The notes under the pieces: generated by a model
Databases searched by the model: none
Told to the model about the DNA's origin: nothing
What the model saw: the letters and a program-made list of their open reading frames with translations, nothing else
Position numbers and translations under genes: made by a program
Assembly (NCBI RefSeq): GCF_001580545.1
Contig: NZ_LRBG01000011.1
Span: 124,001 to 188,000 of the forward strand
Length of the DNA stretch: 64,000 nucleotides
Reading direction: 5' to 3'
Origin: Paraburkholderia monticola
GTDB lineage: Bacteria > Pseudomonadota > Gammaproteobacteria > Burkholderiales > Burkholderiaceae
In this document: piece by piece, positions 34,807-46,048 of the stretch
Numbering within the stretch: the first letter of the stretch is position 1
Layout: every line of letters begins with the position of its first letter

Positions 34807-36032
34807 TGAAGCGCGTCGTCATTACCGGCATGGGCGGCGTGACCGCATTCGGCGATAGCTGGGATGCGGTCGAGAAGCGCCTCGCACGCGGCGAGAACGC
34901 GGTGCGGCGCATGCCCGAGTGGGACTACTTCGAGTCGCTGCATACGCGCCTGGCTTGCCCCCTACCAGCGTTCGCGACGCCCGCGCACTATCCACGCAAG
35001 AAGGTCCGCTCGATGGGCCCCGTGTCGCTGTACTCGGTGCGCGCGAGCGAACTTGCGCTCGCCGACGCGGGGCTCGCGGACGACCCGAGCATCGCCGACG
35101 GCCGCATGGGCGTCGCGTACGGTTCGTCGTCGGGCTCCGTGCAGCCGATCCGCGCGTTCGGCACGATGCTCGAAACCGGCACGATGACCAACGTCACCTC
35201 GAACAGCTACGTGCAGATGATGCCGCACACGACGGCCGTCAACGTGAGCCTGTTCTGGGATCTGAAAGGCCGCATCATCCCGACCTCGTGCGCGTGCGCA
35301 TCGGGCAGCCAGGCGATCGGCTACGCCTTCGAGGCGATCCAGGCCGGCAAGCAGACGCTGATGCTCGCGGGCGGCGCGGAAGAGTTGTCGGGCCCGGCGG
35401 TCGCCGTGTTCGACACACTGTACGCGACCAGCACGCGCAACGACGAGCCGCAGCTTACGCCGCGTCCGTTCGACGCCGCGCGCGACGGCCTCGTGGTCGG
35501 CGAGGGGGCGGCGACGCTCGTGCTCGAAGAGTACGAACACGCGCTCGCGCGCGGCGCGCGAATTCACGCCGAGGTGGTCGGCTTCGGCTGCAACTCGGAC
35601 GGCGCGCACATGACGCAGCCGACCGCCGACACGATGGCGCTCGCGATGCAGCTCGCGCTGCGCGACGCGCAATTGCGGCCCGAGGCGATCGCCTATGTGA
35701 ACGCGCACGGCACCTCGACCGATCGCGGCGACATCGCCGAAAGCCAGGCGACCGCGCAGACCTTCGGCGCGCGCATGCCGATCAGCTCGCTGAAAAGCTA
35801 TGTCGGCCATACGCTCGGCGCGTGCGGCGCGATCGAGGCGTGGTGGACGATCGAGATGATGAAGCGCAACTGGTACGCGCCGACGCTGAATCTGGACCAC
35901 ATCGATCCGGCCTGTGCGCCGCTCGATTACATCGTCGGCGGCGCGCGCGAGATCGACGCCGAGTATGTGATGAGCAACAACTTCGCGTTCGGCGGCATCA
36001 ACACGTCGCTGATTTTCCGGCGCGTTCGATGA
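34806..36032 (+). CDS. apeR: Beta-ketoacyl-ACP synthase (ApeR type)
   Basis: 408-residue FabF-like condensing enzyme with a full Cys-His-His triad: Cys164 in SCACASGS, histidines in NAHGTSTDRGD and SYVGHTLGACG. In described systems ApeR acts early, condensing the aryl starter with the first extender, but this is inferred from position. Its stop overlaps the start of a further ketosynthase. Confidence 0.9.
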   Translation: MKRVVITGMGGVTAFGDSWDAVEKRLARGENAVRRMPEWDYFESLHTRLACPLPAFATPAHYPRKKVRSMGPVSLYSVRASELALADAGLADDPSIADGRMGVAYGSSSGSVQPIRAFGTMLETGTMTNVTSNSYVQMMPHTTAVNVSLFWDLKGRIIPTSCACASGSQAIGYAFEAIQAGKQTLMLAGGAEELSGPAVAVFDTLYATSTRNDEPQLTPRPFDAARDGLVVGEGAATLVLEEYEHALARGARIHAEVVGFGCNSDGAHMTQPTADTMALAMQLALRDAQLRPEAIAYVNAHGTSTDRGDIAESQATAQTFGARMPISSLKSYVGHTLGACGAIEAWWTIEMMKRNWYAPTLNLDHIDPACAPLDYIVGGAREIDAEYVMSNNFAFGGINTSLIFRRVR

Positions 36033-37267
36033 GCGTCGGCCTGCAACGCGTGGTCGTGACCGGCATGGGCATCGTGTCGTGTCTCGGCAATACGCTCGAC
36101 GAAGTGTCGGCTGCCTTGCGTGAAGGACGTTCGCGCGTCGAGCGTATCGATGCATGGCGCGAGCGCGGGTTCGCGTCGCAGGTCGCGGGCGTCGCGTCGG
36201 TTGCGCACGAGCCGCCGTTCGAGCGCAAGCTGGAACGCTTCATGGGCGACACCGCGCGCTTTGCGTGCCACGCGGCGAGACGTGCCATCGACGATGCGGG
36301 GCTCGCATTGGCAGCGCTGCAGTCGCCGCGCGCGGGCGTCGTGATCGGCTCGGGCGTCGGCACGATGGCGAGCTACGACGCGGCGCTGGCAATCGCGCAA
36401 ACACGCGGCGTCGACAAGGTGCCCCCGTACACGGTGCCGCATGCGATGAGCAGCACCGCGTCGGCGAACGTCGCGCAGATGTTCGGGCTCGAAGGCGTCA
36501 GCTATTCGCCGTCGTCGGCATGCACGACCTCGGCACTCGCGATCGGGCAGGCGATGCAATTGATCCAGACCGGCCGTCAGCAGATCGTGCTGGCGGGCGG
36601 CAGCGAAGCGCTGCACGACAACATGACGCTGATGTTCGACGCGATGGGCGCGCTGTCGCGCCGTTTCAACGACACGCCGCACAGCGCCTCGCGTCCGTAC
36701 GATACGCAGCGCGACGGCTTTGTGATCGCGTCGGGCGGCGGCGTGCTCGTGCTCGAAGCGCTCGATCACGCGCTCGCGCGCGGCGCGCGCATCCACGCGG
36801 AGCTGACGGGCTTCGGCGATTGCACCGATCGCGCGGGCATGGTCGCGCCGCGCGCGGCCGGCATCGCGCGCGCGATGCGCGGTGCGCTCGAAGCGGCGGG
36901 GCGCCGTCCCGACTACGTGAACACGCATGCGCCGTCCACACCGCTTGGCGATCTCGAAGAGCTGCAAGCGTTGCGCGACGTGTTCGGCGCATCGGCTGAG
37001 GGCGTGCCCGCGTTTTCGTCGACCAAGGGCATGACCGGGCATTCGCTCGGCGCATGCGGCGCGCACGAAGCGATCTATACGCTGTTGATGATGCGCGATG
37101 GTTTTATCGCCGGGACGGCCCAGCTCGATACGCCGGAGCCGCAGGTGCGCGACATGCCGCTCGTGCGCACCGCGCGCGCGGCGAGCATCGACACGGCGAT
37201 GTCGGTTTCATTCGGCTTTGGCGGCAGTTGCGCAAGCCTGATGTTCGAAACGTGGCGAGGCGTTTGA
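36029..37267 (+). CDS. Third beta-ketoacyl-ACP synthase, FabB-like
   Basis: 412-residue condensing enzyme closing the operon. Cys165 lies in SSACTTSA, and the histidines in NTHAPSTPLGD and KGMTGHSLGACG. The second motif reads HAPSTP where FabB enzymes usually have HGTSTP, so Gly-Thr is replaced by Ala-Pro beside the catalytic histidine. The overall pattern is closer to FabB than to the other two synthases. It has no counterpart in the E. coli/Xenorhabdus ape operon order. It overlaps apeR by four bases. Confidence 0.87.
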   Translation: MSVGLQRVVVTGMGIVSCLGNTLDEVSAALREGRSRVERIDAWRERGFASQVAGVASVAHEPPFERKLERFMGDTARFACHAARRAIDDAGLALAALQSPRAGVVIGSGVGTMASYDAALAIAQTRGVDKVPPYTVPHAMSSTASANVAQMFGLEGVSYSPSSACTTSALAIGQAMQLIQTGRQQIVLAGGSEALHDNMTLMFDAMGALSRRFNDTPHSASRPYDTQRDGFVIASGGGVLVLEALDHALARGARIHAELTGFGDCTDRAGMVAPRAAGIARAMRGALEAAGRRPDYVNTHAPSTPLGDLEELQALRDVFGASAEGVPAFSSTKGMTGHSLGACGAHEAIYTLLMMRDGFIAGTAQLDTPEPQVRDMPLVRTARAASIDTAMSVSFGFGGSCASLMFETWRGV

Positions 37268-37349
37268 GTCGGACGCGGCGGTTCGCCACGACACCTGGCC
37301 GCGCAACATGGAAGCGGCCGCTAATCCGCAAACAGGGAAGAGGATAAGA

Positions 37350-37772
37350 ATGAAAAAGCTTGCTTTGGTGGCAGCGATGTCGGTGGTGGTCTTGACGCAG
37401 GCTGGCTGCGCCACGGAAGTGAAGTCGCTGCCGTTCGCGGCGTCGGGGGCCGAATCGCGCGGCGAGGTGCCGGTGTATTTCGGCGCTCAGAATCATCAGC
37501 CGGTGAAAACGCGGCTCGGCGAGGTCTCGTACTCGGTGCGGATCGCGCGCAAGGTGTCGGACCAGAATGAAGCGTGCCACCTGGCGCTCGCCGAAGCGGT
37601 CGGCAAGCTGCGCGCGGCGGCGCGCGAGCGTCATGCGAATGCGGTGATCGAGGTGTCGACGCGCTTTCATAGCACCGAAACGAACTCGTCGACCGACTTC
37701 ACCTGCGGCGTGAGCCCGAGCGCGGCCGCGATCGCGGTGCGCGGCCAGTTGGTGGTGCTGGACGCGGGTTGA
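37350..37772 (+). CDS. Small lipoprotein of unknown function
   Basis: 140 residues with a lipoprotein signal (MKKLALVAAMSVVVLTQAGC) giving a predicted lipidated Cys20. The remainder is a mixed-charge periplasmic chain with a cysteine pair (NEACHLAL and DFTCGVS). Relatives are sometimes labelled excinuclease ATPase subunit, which the sequence does not support. GAAGAGGA precedes the ATG at 37350. It lies 82 bases after the last ketosynthase and may be read through from the operon. Confidence 0.72.
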   Translation: MKKLALVAAMSVVVLTQAGCATEVKSLPFAASGAESRGEVPVYFGAQNHQPVKTRLGEVSYSVRIARKVSDQNEACHLALAEAVGKLRAAARERHANAVIEVSTRFHSTETNSSTDFTCGVSPSAAAIAVRGQLVVLDAG

Positions 37773-37779
37773 GGTTGCG

Positions 37780-38517
37780 CTAGGCTTCGTCGGTCTTCTT
37801 CACGGCCGCGACATTGACGAGCGTCTCGCGACGCTTGCCGGGTTGCGGCCGGTACAGGCCGAGCCGCTCGAGCAGACCGAAGTCTTTCGCGCGGCTCCAC
37901 CACAGGTAGGGCAACGATACGTTGCGAGGAGCGAAGCTGAAGCCGCCCTGACGGATCATGTCGAGATAGCCGTCGGCGCTCTTCTGCACCTGCATCGGAT
38001 GACGGAACAACAGCCGGATCACCCACGACTTGATGTACGCATCGGTCGATTCGGCGAACAGCAGCACACCGCCGGGTTTGAGCACGCGGCGGAACTCGGC
38101 GAGCGCGCGTTCCTGCTCGACGAGATGATGGAAGGTCTGATGGCAGAACACGATGTCGGCGCTCGCATCGGGCAACGGCAGTTGCGCGCAGTCGCCGTGC
38201 ATCACTTCGATGTCGGCGACCGCATCGCGGCACGCTTGCGCGGCGCGGGCGGCGAGCGCCAGCGACGGCGCATGAAAATCGACGCCGACGATGCGGCGCG
38301 GCCTGAACGCAGCGGCGAGCAGGCGAAACGAAATACCTTGCCCGCAGCCGACATCGACGATGACCGGCGCGTCGGGCAAGGGCGCATCGATCAGGCGCTT
38401 CAGGTCATTGATCGCGACGCGCAACACGTGGTGCTCCCACGTGTGCGTGCGCAGGAACCAGATTCCAAAGGCCGTCTCCGGCACGAAGGGCACGCTGGGT
38501 TGTTCGGATGACGACAC
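37780..38517 (-). CDS. SAM-dependent methyltransferase
   Basis: 245-residue class I methyltransferase. The SAM-binding motif I is IVDVGCGQGISFRLL, followed by GVDFHAPSLALAA, HGDCAQLPLPDASADIVFCHQ and FRRVLKPGGVLLFAES. The start is taken as GTG at 38517, six bases after GGGGAG; the open frame runs on to 38634 without a better signal. Methyltransferases beside aryl polyene genes probably methylate the phenolic head group; this is inferred. It is divergent from the halogenase-like gene. Confidence 0.82.
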   Translation of the reverse strand: MSSSEQPSVPFVPETAFGIWFLRTHTWEHHVLRVAINDLKRLIDAPLPDAPVIVDVGCGQGISFRLLAAAFRPRRIVGVDFHAPSLALAARAAQACRDAVADIEVMHGDCAQLPLPDASADIVFCHQTFHHLVEQERALAEFRRVLKPGGVLLFAESTDAYIKSWVIRLLFRHPMQVQKSADGYLDMIRQGGFSFAPRNVSLPYLWWSRAKDFGLLERLGLYRPQPGKRRETLVNVAAVKKTDEA

Positions 38518-38655
38518 GCTGCACTCCCCGGCGAAACGTTGTTCTTGCTGTGGAGGCAGGATTGTAGCGACAAGACCGTGCATCGCGCGATGTTGCGTGC
38601 TGCATGAAACCCCGCATGCGTCGCAGCAACGCATGCAAACCGTTGGAGCAGTGAG

Positions 38656-39900
38656 TTGAATAGCGATTCTTCAAGACGGACCGTAGTCGACGTCGCGATC
38701 ATCGGCGCGGGTCCGGCCGGCGCGGTGGCCGCCGCGCTGTTGCGCAAAGCCGGCCGCTCGGTGCTGGTGCTCGAGCGTCAGCACTTTCCGCGTTTTTCGA
38801 TCGGCGAGAGCCTGTTGCCGCAAAGCATGGCCTATCTCGAAGAGGCCGGCATGTTGCAGGCCGTCGTCGAGGCGGGCTTCCAGTACAAGAACGGCGCGTG
38901 CTTCGTGTATCGCGATCAGTGCTCGTCGTTCGACTTTCGCGACAAACATTCGCCGGGCTGGGGCACGACCTATCAGGTCGAGCGCGCGTTGTTCGACGAC
39001 GTGCTGATTCGCTGCGCGGCCGGGCAGGGCGCCGACGTGCGGTTTGGCCACACGGTGAGCGCAGTGCGGACGGGTGCGGCGCCGGTGCTCGACGTGGTTG
39101 ACGAAAGCGCCAGCGCGTATCAGGTCGAAGCGCGTTTCGTGCTCGATGCGAGCGGTTTCGGGCGCGTGCTGCCGCGCCTGCTGAAGCTGGAAGCGCCGAC
39201 CGGCATGCCGACGCGCGCCGCGCTCTTCACGCACGTGCGCGACGGCCTCGCGCTCGACGACATCGATCGCAACAAGATCTGCATCGCGACGCATCCCGAG
39301 CGTCGCGACGTGTGGTTCTGGATGATTCCGCTTGCGGGCGGCCGCTCGTCGGTCGGATGTGTCGCCGAGGCGAGCTTTCTCGATGTGCCGGAAGCGCAGC
39401 GCGAGGCGACGTTGCGCGCGCTGATCCAGCAGGAGCCGACGCTGAACCGGCTGATCGGGCAGGCGCCGTTCCTGATGCCGGTGCGGCAGATCGGTGGATA
39501 CGCGGCGAACGTCGCGAGTCTGCATGGGCCGGGCTACGCGCTGCTCGGCAATGCGGGCGAGTTTCTCGATCCGGTGTTCTCATCGGGGGTGACGATTGCG
39601 CTGCGCTCCGCGCATCTGGCGGCGCGCGCGCTGAACCGCCAACTCGACGGCGAGACGGTCGACTGGTCAGCCGATTACGACGCGCCGTTGCGCAAGGGCA
39701 TCGATACGTTCCGTGCGTTCGTCGAGCGCTGGTACACGGGCGAATTGCAGGACATCATCTATTACCCGGAGCAGACGCCGACGATCCGTCGCATGATCTG
39801 CGCGGTGCTCGCCGGTTATGCGTGGGACGAGTCGAATCCGTATGTCGCGGACCCGGTGCGGCGGCTCAACACGTTGTATGAGGTGTGCAAGCAGGGCTGA
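38656..39900 (+). CDS. Flavin-dependent halogenase-like oxidoreductase
   Basis: 414-residue FAD enzyme of the tryptophan-halogenase superfamily. The dinucleotide motif GAGPAG is at 17-22, a lysine in QYKNGACF is at 78, close to the catalytic Lys79 of tryptophan halogenases, and the halogenase signature WxWxIP appears as WFWMIP at 220-225. The FAD C-terminal motif is GNAGEFLDPVFSSG. The start is TTG at 38656 with GGAG seven bases upstream. Beside an aryl polyene operon a phenol-ring halogenase, as in xanthomonadins, is a reasonable inference; a plain monooxygenase remains possible. Confidence 0.72.
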   Translation: MNSDSSRRTVVDVAIIGAGPAGAVAAALLRKAGRSVLVLERQHFPRFSIGESLLPQSMAYLEEAGMLQAVVEAGFQYKNGACFVYRDQCSSFDFRDKHSPGWGTTYQVERALFDDVLIRCAAGQGADVRFGHTVSAVRTGAAPVLDVVDESASAYQVEARFVLDASGFGRVLPRLLKLEAPTGMPTRAALFTHVRDGLALDDIDRNKICIATHPERRDVWFWMIPLAGGRSSVGCVAEASFLDVPEAQREATLRALIQQEPTLNRLIGQAPFLMPVRQIGGYAANVASLHGPGYALLGNAGEFLDPVFSSGVTIALRSAHLAARALNRQLDGETVDWSADYDAPLRKGIDTFRAFVERWYTGELQDIIYYPEQTPTIRRMICAVLAGYAWDESNPYVADPVRRLNTLYEVCKQG

Positions 39901-39924
39901 GGCGCGCCTCAGCCCCAACCAGCG

Positions 39925-41298
39925 TCACGCCGCGATCTTCGCGCGCCCCGGCACATGCTGGCGCGCGTCGTCGCGGCGATGCACGCGTTTGCCGGCCGCA
40001 TACGTTTCGTACACCGCGCGATCGTCGCCGAGCAACGCGAACGCGAACAGCAACTCCTCCAGCGATTCGCGCCGCGCCGTGCGGCGCGCGAGCAGCGGCG
40101 TCGCCTGCGGATCGAGCACGACGAAGTCTGCTTCCGAGCCGTCTCTCAGCGTGCCGACCCGATCGGCGAGATCGAGTGCTTCGGCCGCGCCGGCTGTGGC
40201 GAGATAAAACATCCGCGTCGCCGTCAGATGATGACCGCCGAGGCGCGCGACCTTGTGCGCCTCGTTCATGGTCTGCAGCATCGAGAACGACGTGCCGCCG
40301 CCGACGTCGGTCGCGAGCGCGATCGGCATGCCGGCCGAGTCGGCCTTCTCGAAGTCGAACAGGCCGCTGCCGAGGAACAGGTTCGACGTCGGGCAGTGCG
40401 AGGCAAGCGCGCCGGTTTGGGCCATGCGCTTGCGGTCCTCGTCGTCGAGGTAGATGCAATGGCCGTACACCGCGCGACGGCGCAGCAAGCCGTAGTGATC
40501 GTAGATGTCGAGATAGCTGCGGTGGCCGGGGAACAGATCGGCGACCCATTTGACTTCGTCGGTGTTCTCCGCGACATGGCTCTGGATGAACACGTCCGGA
40601 TGAAGTTGCGCAAGCGCGCCGCACGCTTCGAGTTGTGCTTCGGTCGAGGTCGGCGCGAAGCGCGGCGTGAGCGCGTACAGTTGCCGCCCGCGATTGTGCC
40701 AGCGGCCGATCAGCTCGGCGCTGTCGTCGTAGCCCGATTGCGCTGTGTCGCGCAGGAACTCGGGGCAGTGGCGATCCATCAGCACCTTGCCCGCGACCAT
40801 GCGCAGATTGCGCGCTTCGCTCTCGGCGAAGAGGGCATCGGCCGATTCCTTGTGCACCGTGCAGTACACGAGCGCGGTCGTGGTGCCGCAGGCGAGCAGT
40901 TCGTCGACGAAGAAGCTCGCGGTGTCGCGCGCGTGCGCGGGATCGGCGAAGCGGCGCTCGGTCGGGAACGTGTAGGTGTCGAGCCACGGCAGCAGACCCG
41001 GCGCCGGCGAGGCGATCATGTCGGTCTGCGGATAGTGGATGTGCGTATCGATGAAGCCCGGCACGATCAGCTTGTCGCGCCGCTCCACGACCTGGGTGCC
41101 GGGCGCGAGTCGCGGCGCCAGCGCCGCGTACGCGTCCGCCGCGACGACGCGGCCGTTTTCGACGATCAGCAGACCGTCCTCGTGGAACACCGCGGCGTTC
41201 GGCGCATGCGCCGGGTCGCCGTTGAAAGTCAGCAGTTGCGCACGGAATGCCGTTTGCGCCGTTTGTGCCGCTGGCGCGCTATGAGCCGATTCAGTCAT
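39925..41298 (-). CDS. guaD: Guanine deaminase
   Basis: Converts guanine to xanthine and ammonia. The 457-residue amidohydrolase has metal ligands in FIDTHIHYPQTD, SHVAENTDE, YGHCIYL and ATDVGGGTSFS. The RHCPEF segment after KVLMDRHCPE is typical of guanine deaminases. It is the last gene of the minus-strand purine operon, 151 bases after the adenine-deaminase-like gene, and feeds xanthine to XdhAB. Confidence 0.94.
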   Translation of the reverse strand: MTESAHSAPAAQTAQTAFRAQLLTFNGDPAHAPNAAVFHEDGLLIVENGRVVAADAYAALAPRLAPGTQVVERRDKLIVPGFIDTHIHYPQTDMIASPAPGLLPWLDTYTFPTERRFADPAHARDTASFFVDELLACGTTTALVYCTVHKESADALFAESEARNLRMVAGKVLMDRHCPEFLRDTAQSGYDDSAELIGRWHNRGRQLYALTPRFAPTSTEAQLEACGALAQLHPDVFIQSHVAENTDEVKWVADLFPGHRSYLDIYDHYGLLRRRAVYGHCIYLDDEDRKRMAQTGALASHCPTSNLFLGSGLFDFEKADSAGMPIALATDVGGGTSFSMLQTMNEAHKVARLGGHHLTATRMFYLATAGAAEALDLADRVGTLRDGSEADFVVLDPQATPLLARRTARRESLEELLFAFALLGDDRAVYETYAAGKRVHRRDDARQHVPGRAKIAA

Positions 41299-41449
41299 GG
41301 AAAAGCTGTCTCCGAATGTTAAAAGCTGGGCGACGAAGCCAGCGGCAACGGCTCGCCGGTTCGGGTCGTGGTCGAGGCCCGAACGAAGCGAAGCCGGCGG
41401 CCGACGACGTCAGTCGAGGCCCGTCAGTTGAAATCCGTCAGCGCGCGGC

Positions 41450-43567
<2,118 letters not shown>

Positions 43568-43587
<20 letters not shown>

Positions 43588-46048
43588 CCGGCGATTCTCC
43601 ATACGTGGCCGCTTGAGGTGCTGGTGCGGCGGGTTGCGTGCGGGTGTCGGCGCCTGGCAGGCGCGCGGCGGGCTCGGCCGGGTTGGCGTCGTGCAGCGCG
43701 TCCAGCGCATCGAGTATCGCCTCGGGCGTTGCCGGTGCGCGCAACGGCGGAGCATGTGGCGCGCCCGGCACCGCGGCCGCGATCGCGTCGCGAATCGCGA
43801 GAAACACCGAGAACGGCAGCAATAGCGGTGGCTCACCCACTGCCTTCGAGCGGAACACGGTCGGCTCCGCGTTGCTGTTCTCGTAGAGCCGCACGTGGAA
43901 CGCGGCGGGTGTGTCGCTGACCGCGGGAATCTTGTAGGTCGACGGCGCGTGCGTCATCAGGCGGCCGTCGCGGTTCCACCATAGCTCTTCGCTCGTGAGC
44001 CAGCCCATGCCCTGAATGAAGCCGCCTTCGATCTGGCCGAGATCGATCGCCGGATTGATCGACTGGCCCGCGTCGTGCAACACGTCCGCGCGCACGAGTT
44101 TCCACTCGCCGGTCAGCGTATCGACGACGACCTCCGACACCGCCGCACCATAGGCGAAGTAATAGAACGGATGACCGGTCAGCGTTTTCGCGTCCCAATG
44201 CACTTTCGGCGTCGCGTAAAAGCCGTCCGACCACAGTTGCACGCGCGCGAGATACGCGGCGTTGACGAGCTGTTCGAACGGCAGCGCACCGCCGTTCACC
44301 GACACGCTGCCGTGCGCGAACCGCACCTCGTTCGCGGCGCCGCCGAGCTGGCGCGCCGCGAGTTCGGCGAGCCGCGCGCGGATCGTCCGCGCGGCGTCTT
44401 CGGCGGCCATGCCGTTCAGATCGCTGCCGGTCGAGGCCGCGGTCGCCGACGTGTTGGCGACTTTCGACGTATCGGCCGCGGTGACCCGCACGCGCGACAA
44501 CGGCAAGCCGAACTGATTCGCGACCACCTGCGCGACCTTCGTGTTGAGCCCCTGGCCCATCTCGGTGCCGCCGTGATTGACGAGCACGGAGCCGTCCTTG
44601 TACACGTGCACGAGCGCGCCGGCCTGATTCAGGAACGGCACGTTGAACGAGATGCCGAACTTGACCGGCGAAAACGCGAGGCCGCGCTTGAGCACCGGGC
44701 TCGTCGCGTTGAATTCCGCGAGCGCCGCGCGACGTGCGCGATAGTCGCTCGAATCGAGCAGCGCGTCGGTCAGCGGCGCGATGACGTTGTCTTCGACGTG
44801 TTGTCCATAGGGCGTCGTATCGCGTTCGCCGACGCCGTAGTAATTCGCGAGCCGCACGTCGAGCGGATCGAGCCGCAACTCGCGCGCGACGCTGTCGAGC
44901 AGCACCTCCATTACGAGCGCGCCCTGCGGTCCGCCGAAGCCGCGAAACGCGGTGTTCGACTGCGTGTTGGTCTTGCAGCACAGCGCAACGATATCGACGT
45001 CGGACAGGTAGTACGCGTTGTCGAAGTGGCAGACCGCGCGCGTCGCGACCGCACCCGACAGATCGGCCGAATAGCCCGCACGCAAGGCGATTTCGACGCG
45101 CACGCCAAGCAGACGGCCCTGATCGTCGAAGCCCGCTTCGTATTCGTAGACCGCGTCGTGACGTTTGCCGGTGATCAGGAAGTCGTCGTCGCGATCGGCG
45201 CGCAGCTTGACCGGCCGACGCAAGCGTTGCGCGGCCAGCGCGGCCACACAAGCGAACAGCGCCGACTGCGATTCTTTGCCGCCGAAACCGCCACCCATGC
45301 GCCGGCATTCGCATACGACGTTGTGCGCGGGCCAGTCGAGCATATGCGCGACGACCTGCTGCATCTCGCTCGGATGCTGCGTCGAGCTATAGACGAGCAT
45401 GCCGTCCATTTCCTTCGGCAGCGCATAGGCGATCTGGCCTTCGAGATAGAACTGCTCCTGGCCGCCGACCTCGAACGTGCCGGCGAGGCGATGGGGCGCC
45501 GCGGCGATCTTCGCGTCGGGATCGCCGCGCCGCAGATGCAGCGGCGGCAGCACGAACTGCCTGGCGGCTTTGGCGTCGGCGGCGGTGAGGATCGCCTCGA
45601 GCGGTTCGTAACGGATCACGTCGTCGCTTTTCGCGAGCGCGGCCGCGCGGCGGGCGAGCTCGTGAGTTTCGGCGATCACCGCGAAGACCGGCTGGCCAAG
45701 GTACAGCACTTCGCCGTCGGCGAGAATCGGATCGTCGTGCAGCACCGGGCCGCAATTGTTTTCGCCGGGGATATCGTCGGCGCTCAGCACCGCGATCACG
45801 CCGGGCGCGTTGCGCACCGCGTCGAGATCCATCGATACGATGCGCGCATGTGCATGGCGCGACAGGCCGAGCGCCGCGTGCAGCGTGCCGTGCAGCTCGG
45901 TGATGTCGTCGGTGTAGGTCGCTTCGCCGCTCACGTGCAGCGCGGCGGATTCGTGCGGCAGCGGCACGCCGATCGACGCGTCGCTCGTGGTGTCGTTCGG
46001 CGACGCTTGCTCGTCCGCGCGTTCGATAAAGGCATCGGTGCGGTTCAT
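43568..46048 (-). CDS. xdhB: Xanthine dehydrogenase molybdopterin-binding subunit
   Basis: Large subunit, 826 residues, which holds the Mo-pterin and hydroxylates hypoxanthine and xanthine. Motifs include MGGGFGGKESQ, NTAFRGFGGPQGALVME, GGTEMGQGLNTK and the catalytic-glutamate region AVGEPPLLLP. A C-terminal tail of about 40 residues rich in Ala/Pro lies beyond the usual end. The ATG at 46048 overlaps the xdhA stop by one base (TAATG). Confidence 0.95.

Noticed and set aside
32406..37267. Reading the ketosynthases, reductase and dehydratase as housekeeping fatty-acid genes
   Set aside because: They are embedded in one operon with an aryl ligase, ammonia-lyase, GT/acyltransferase fusion, LolA-like carrier and MMPL exporter, which fits an aryl polyene cluster.
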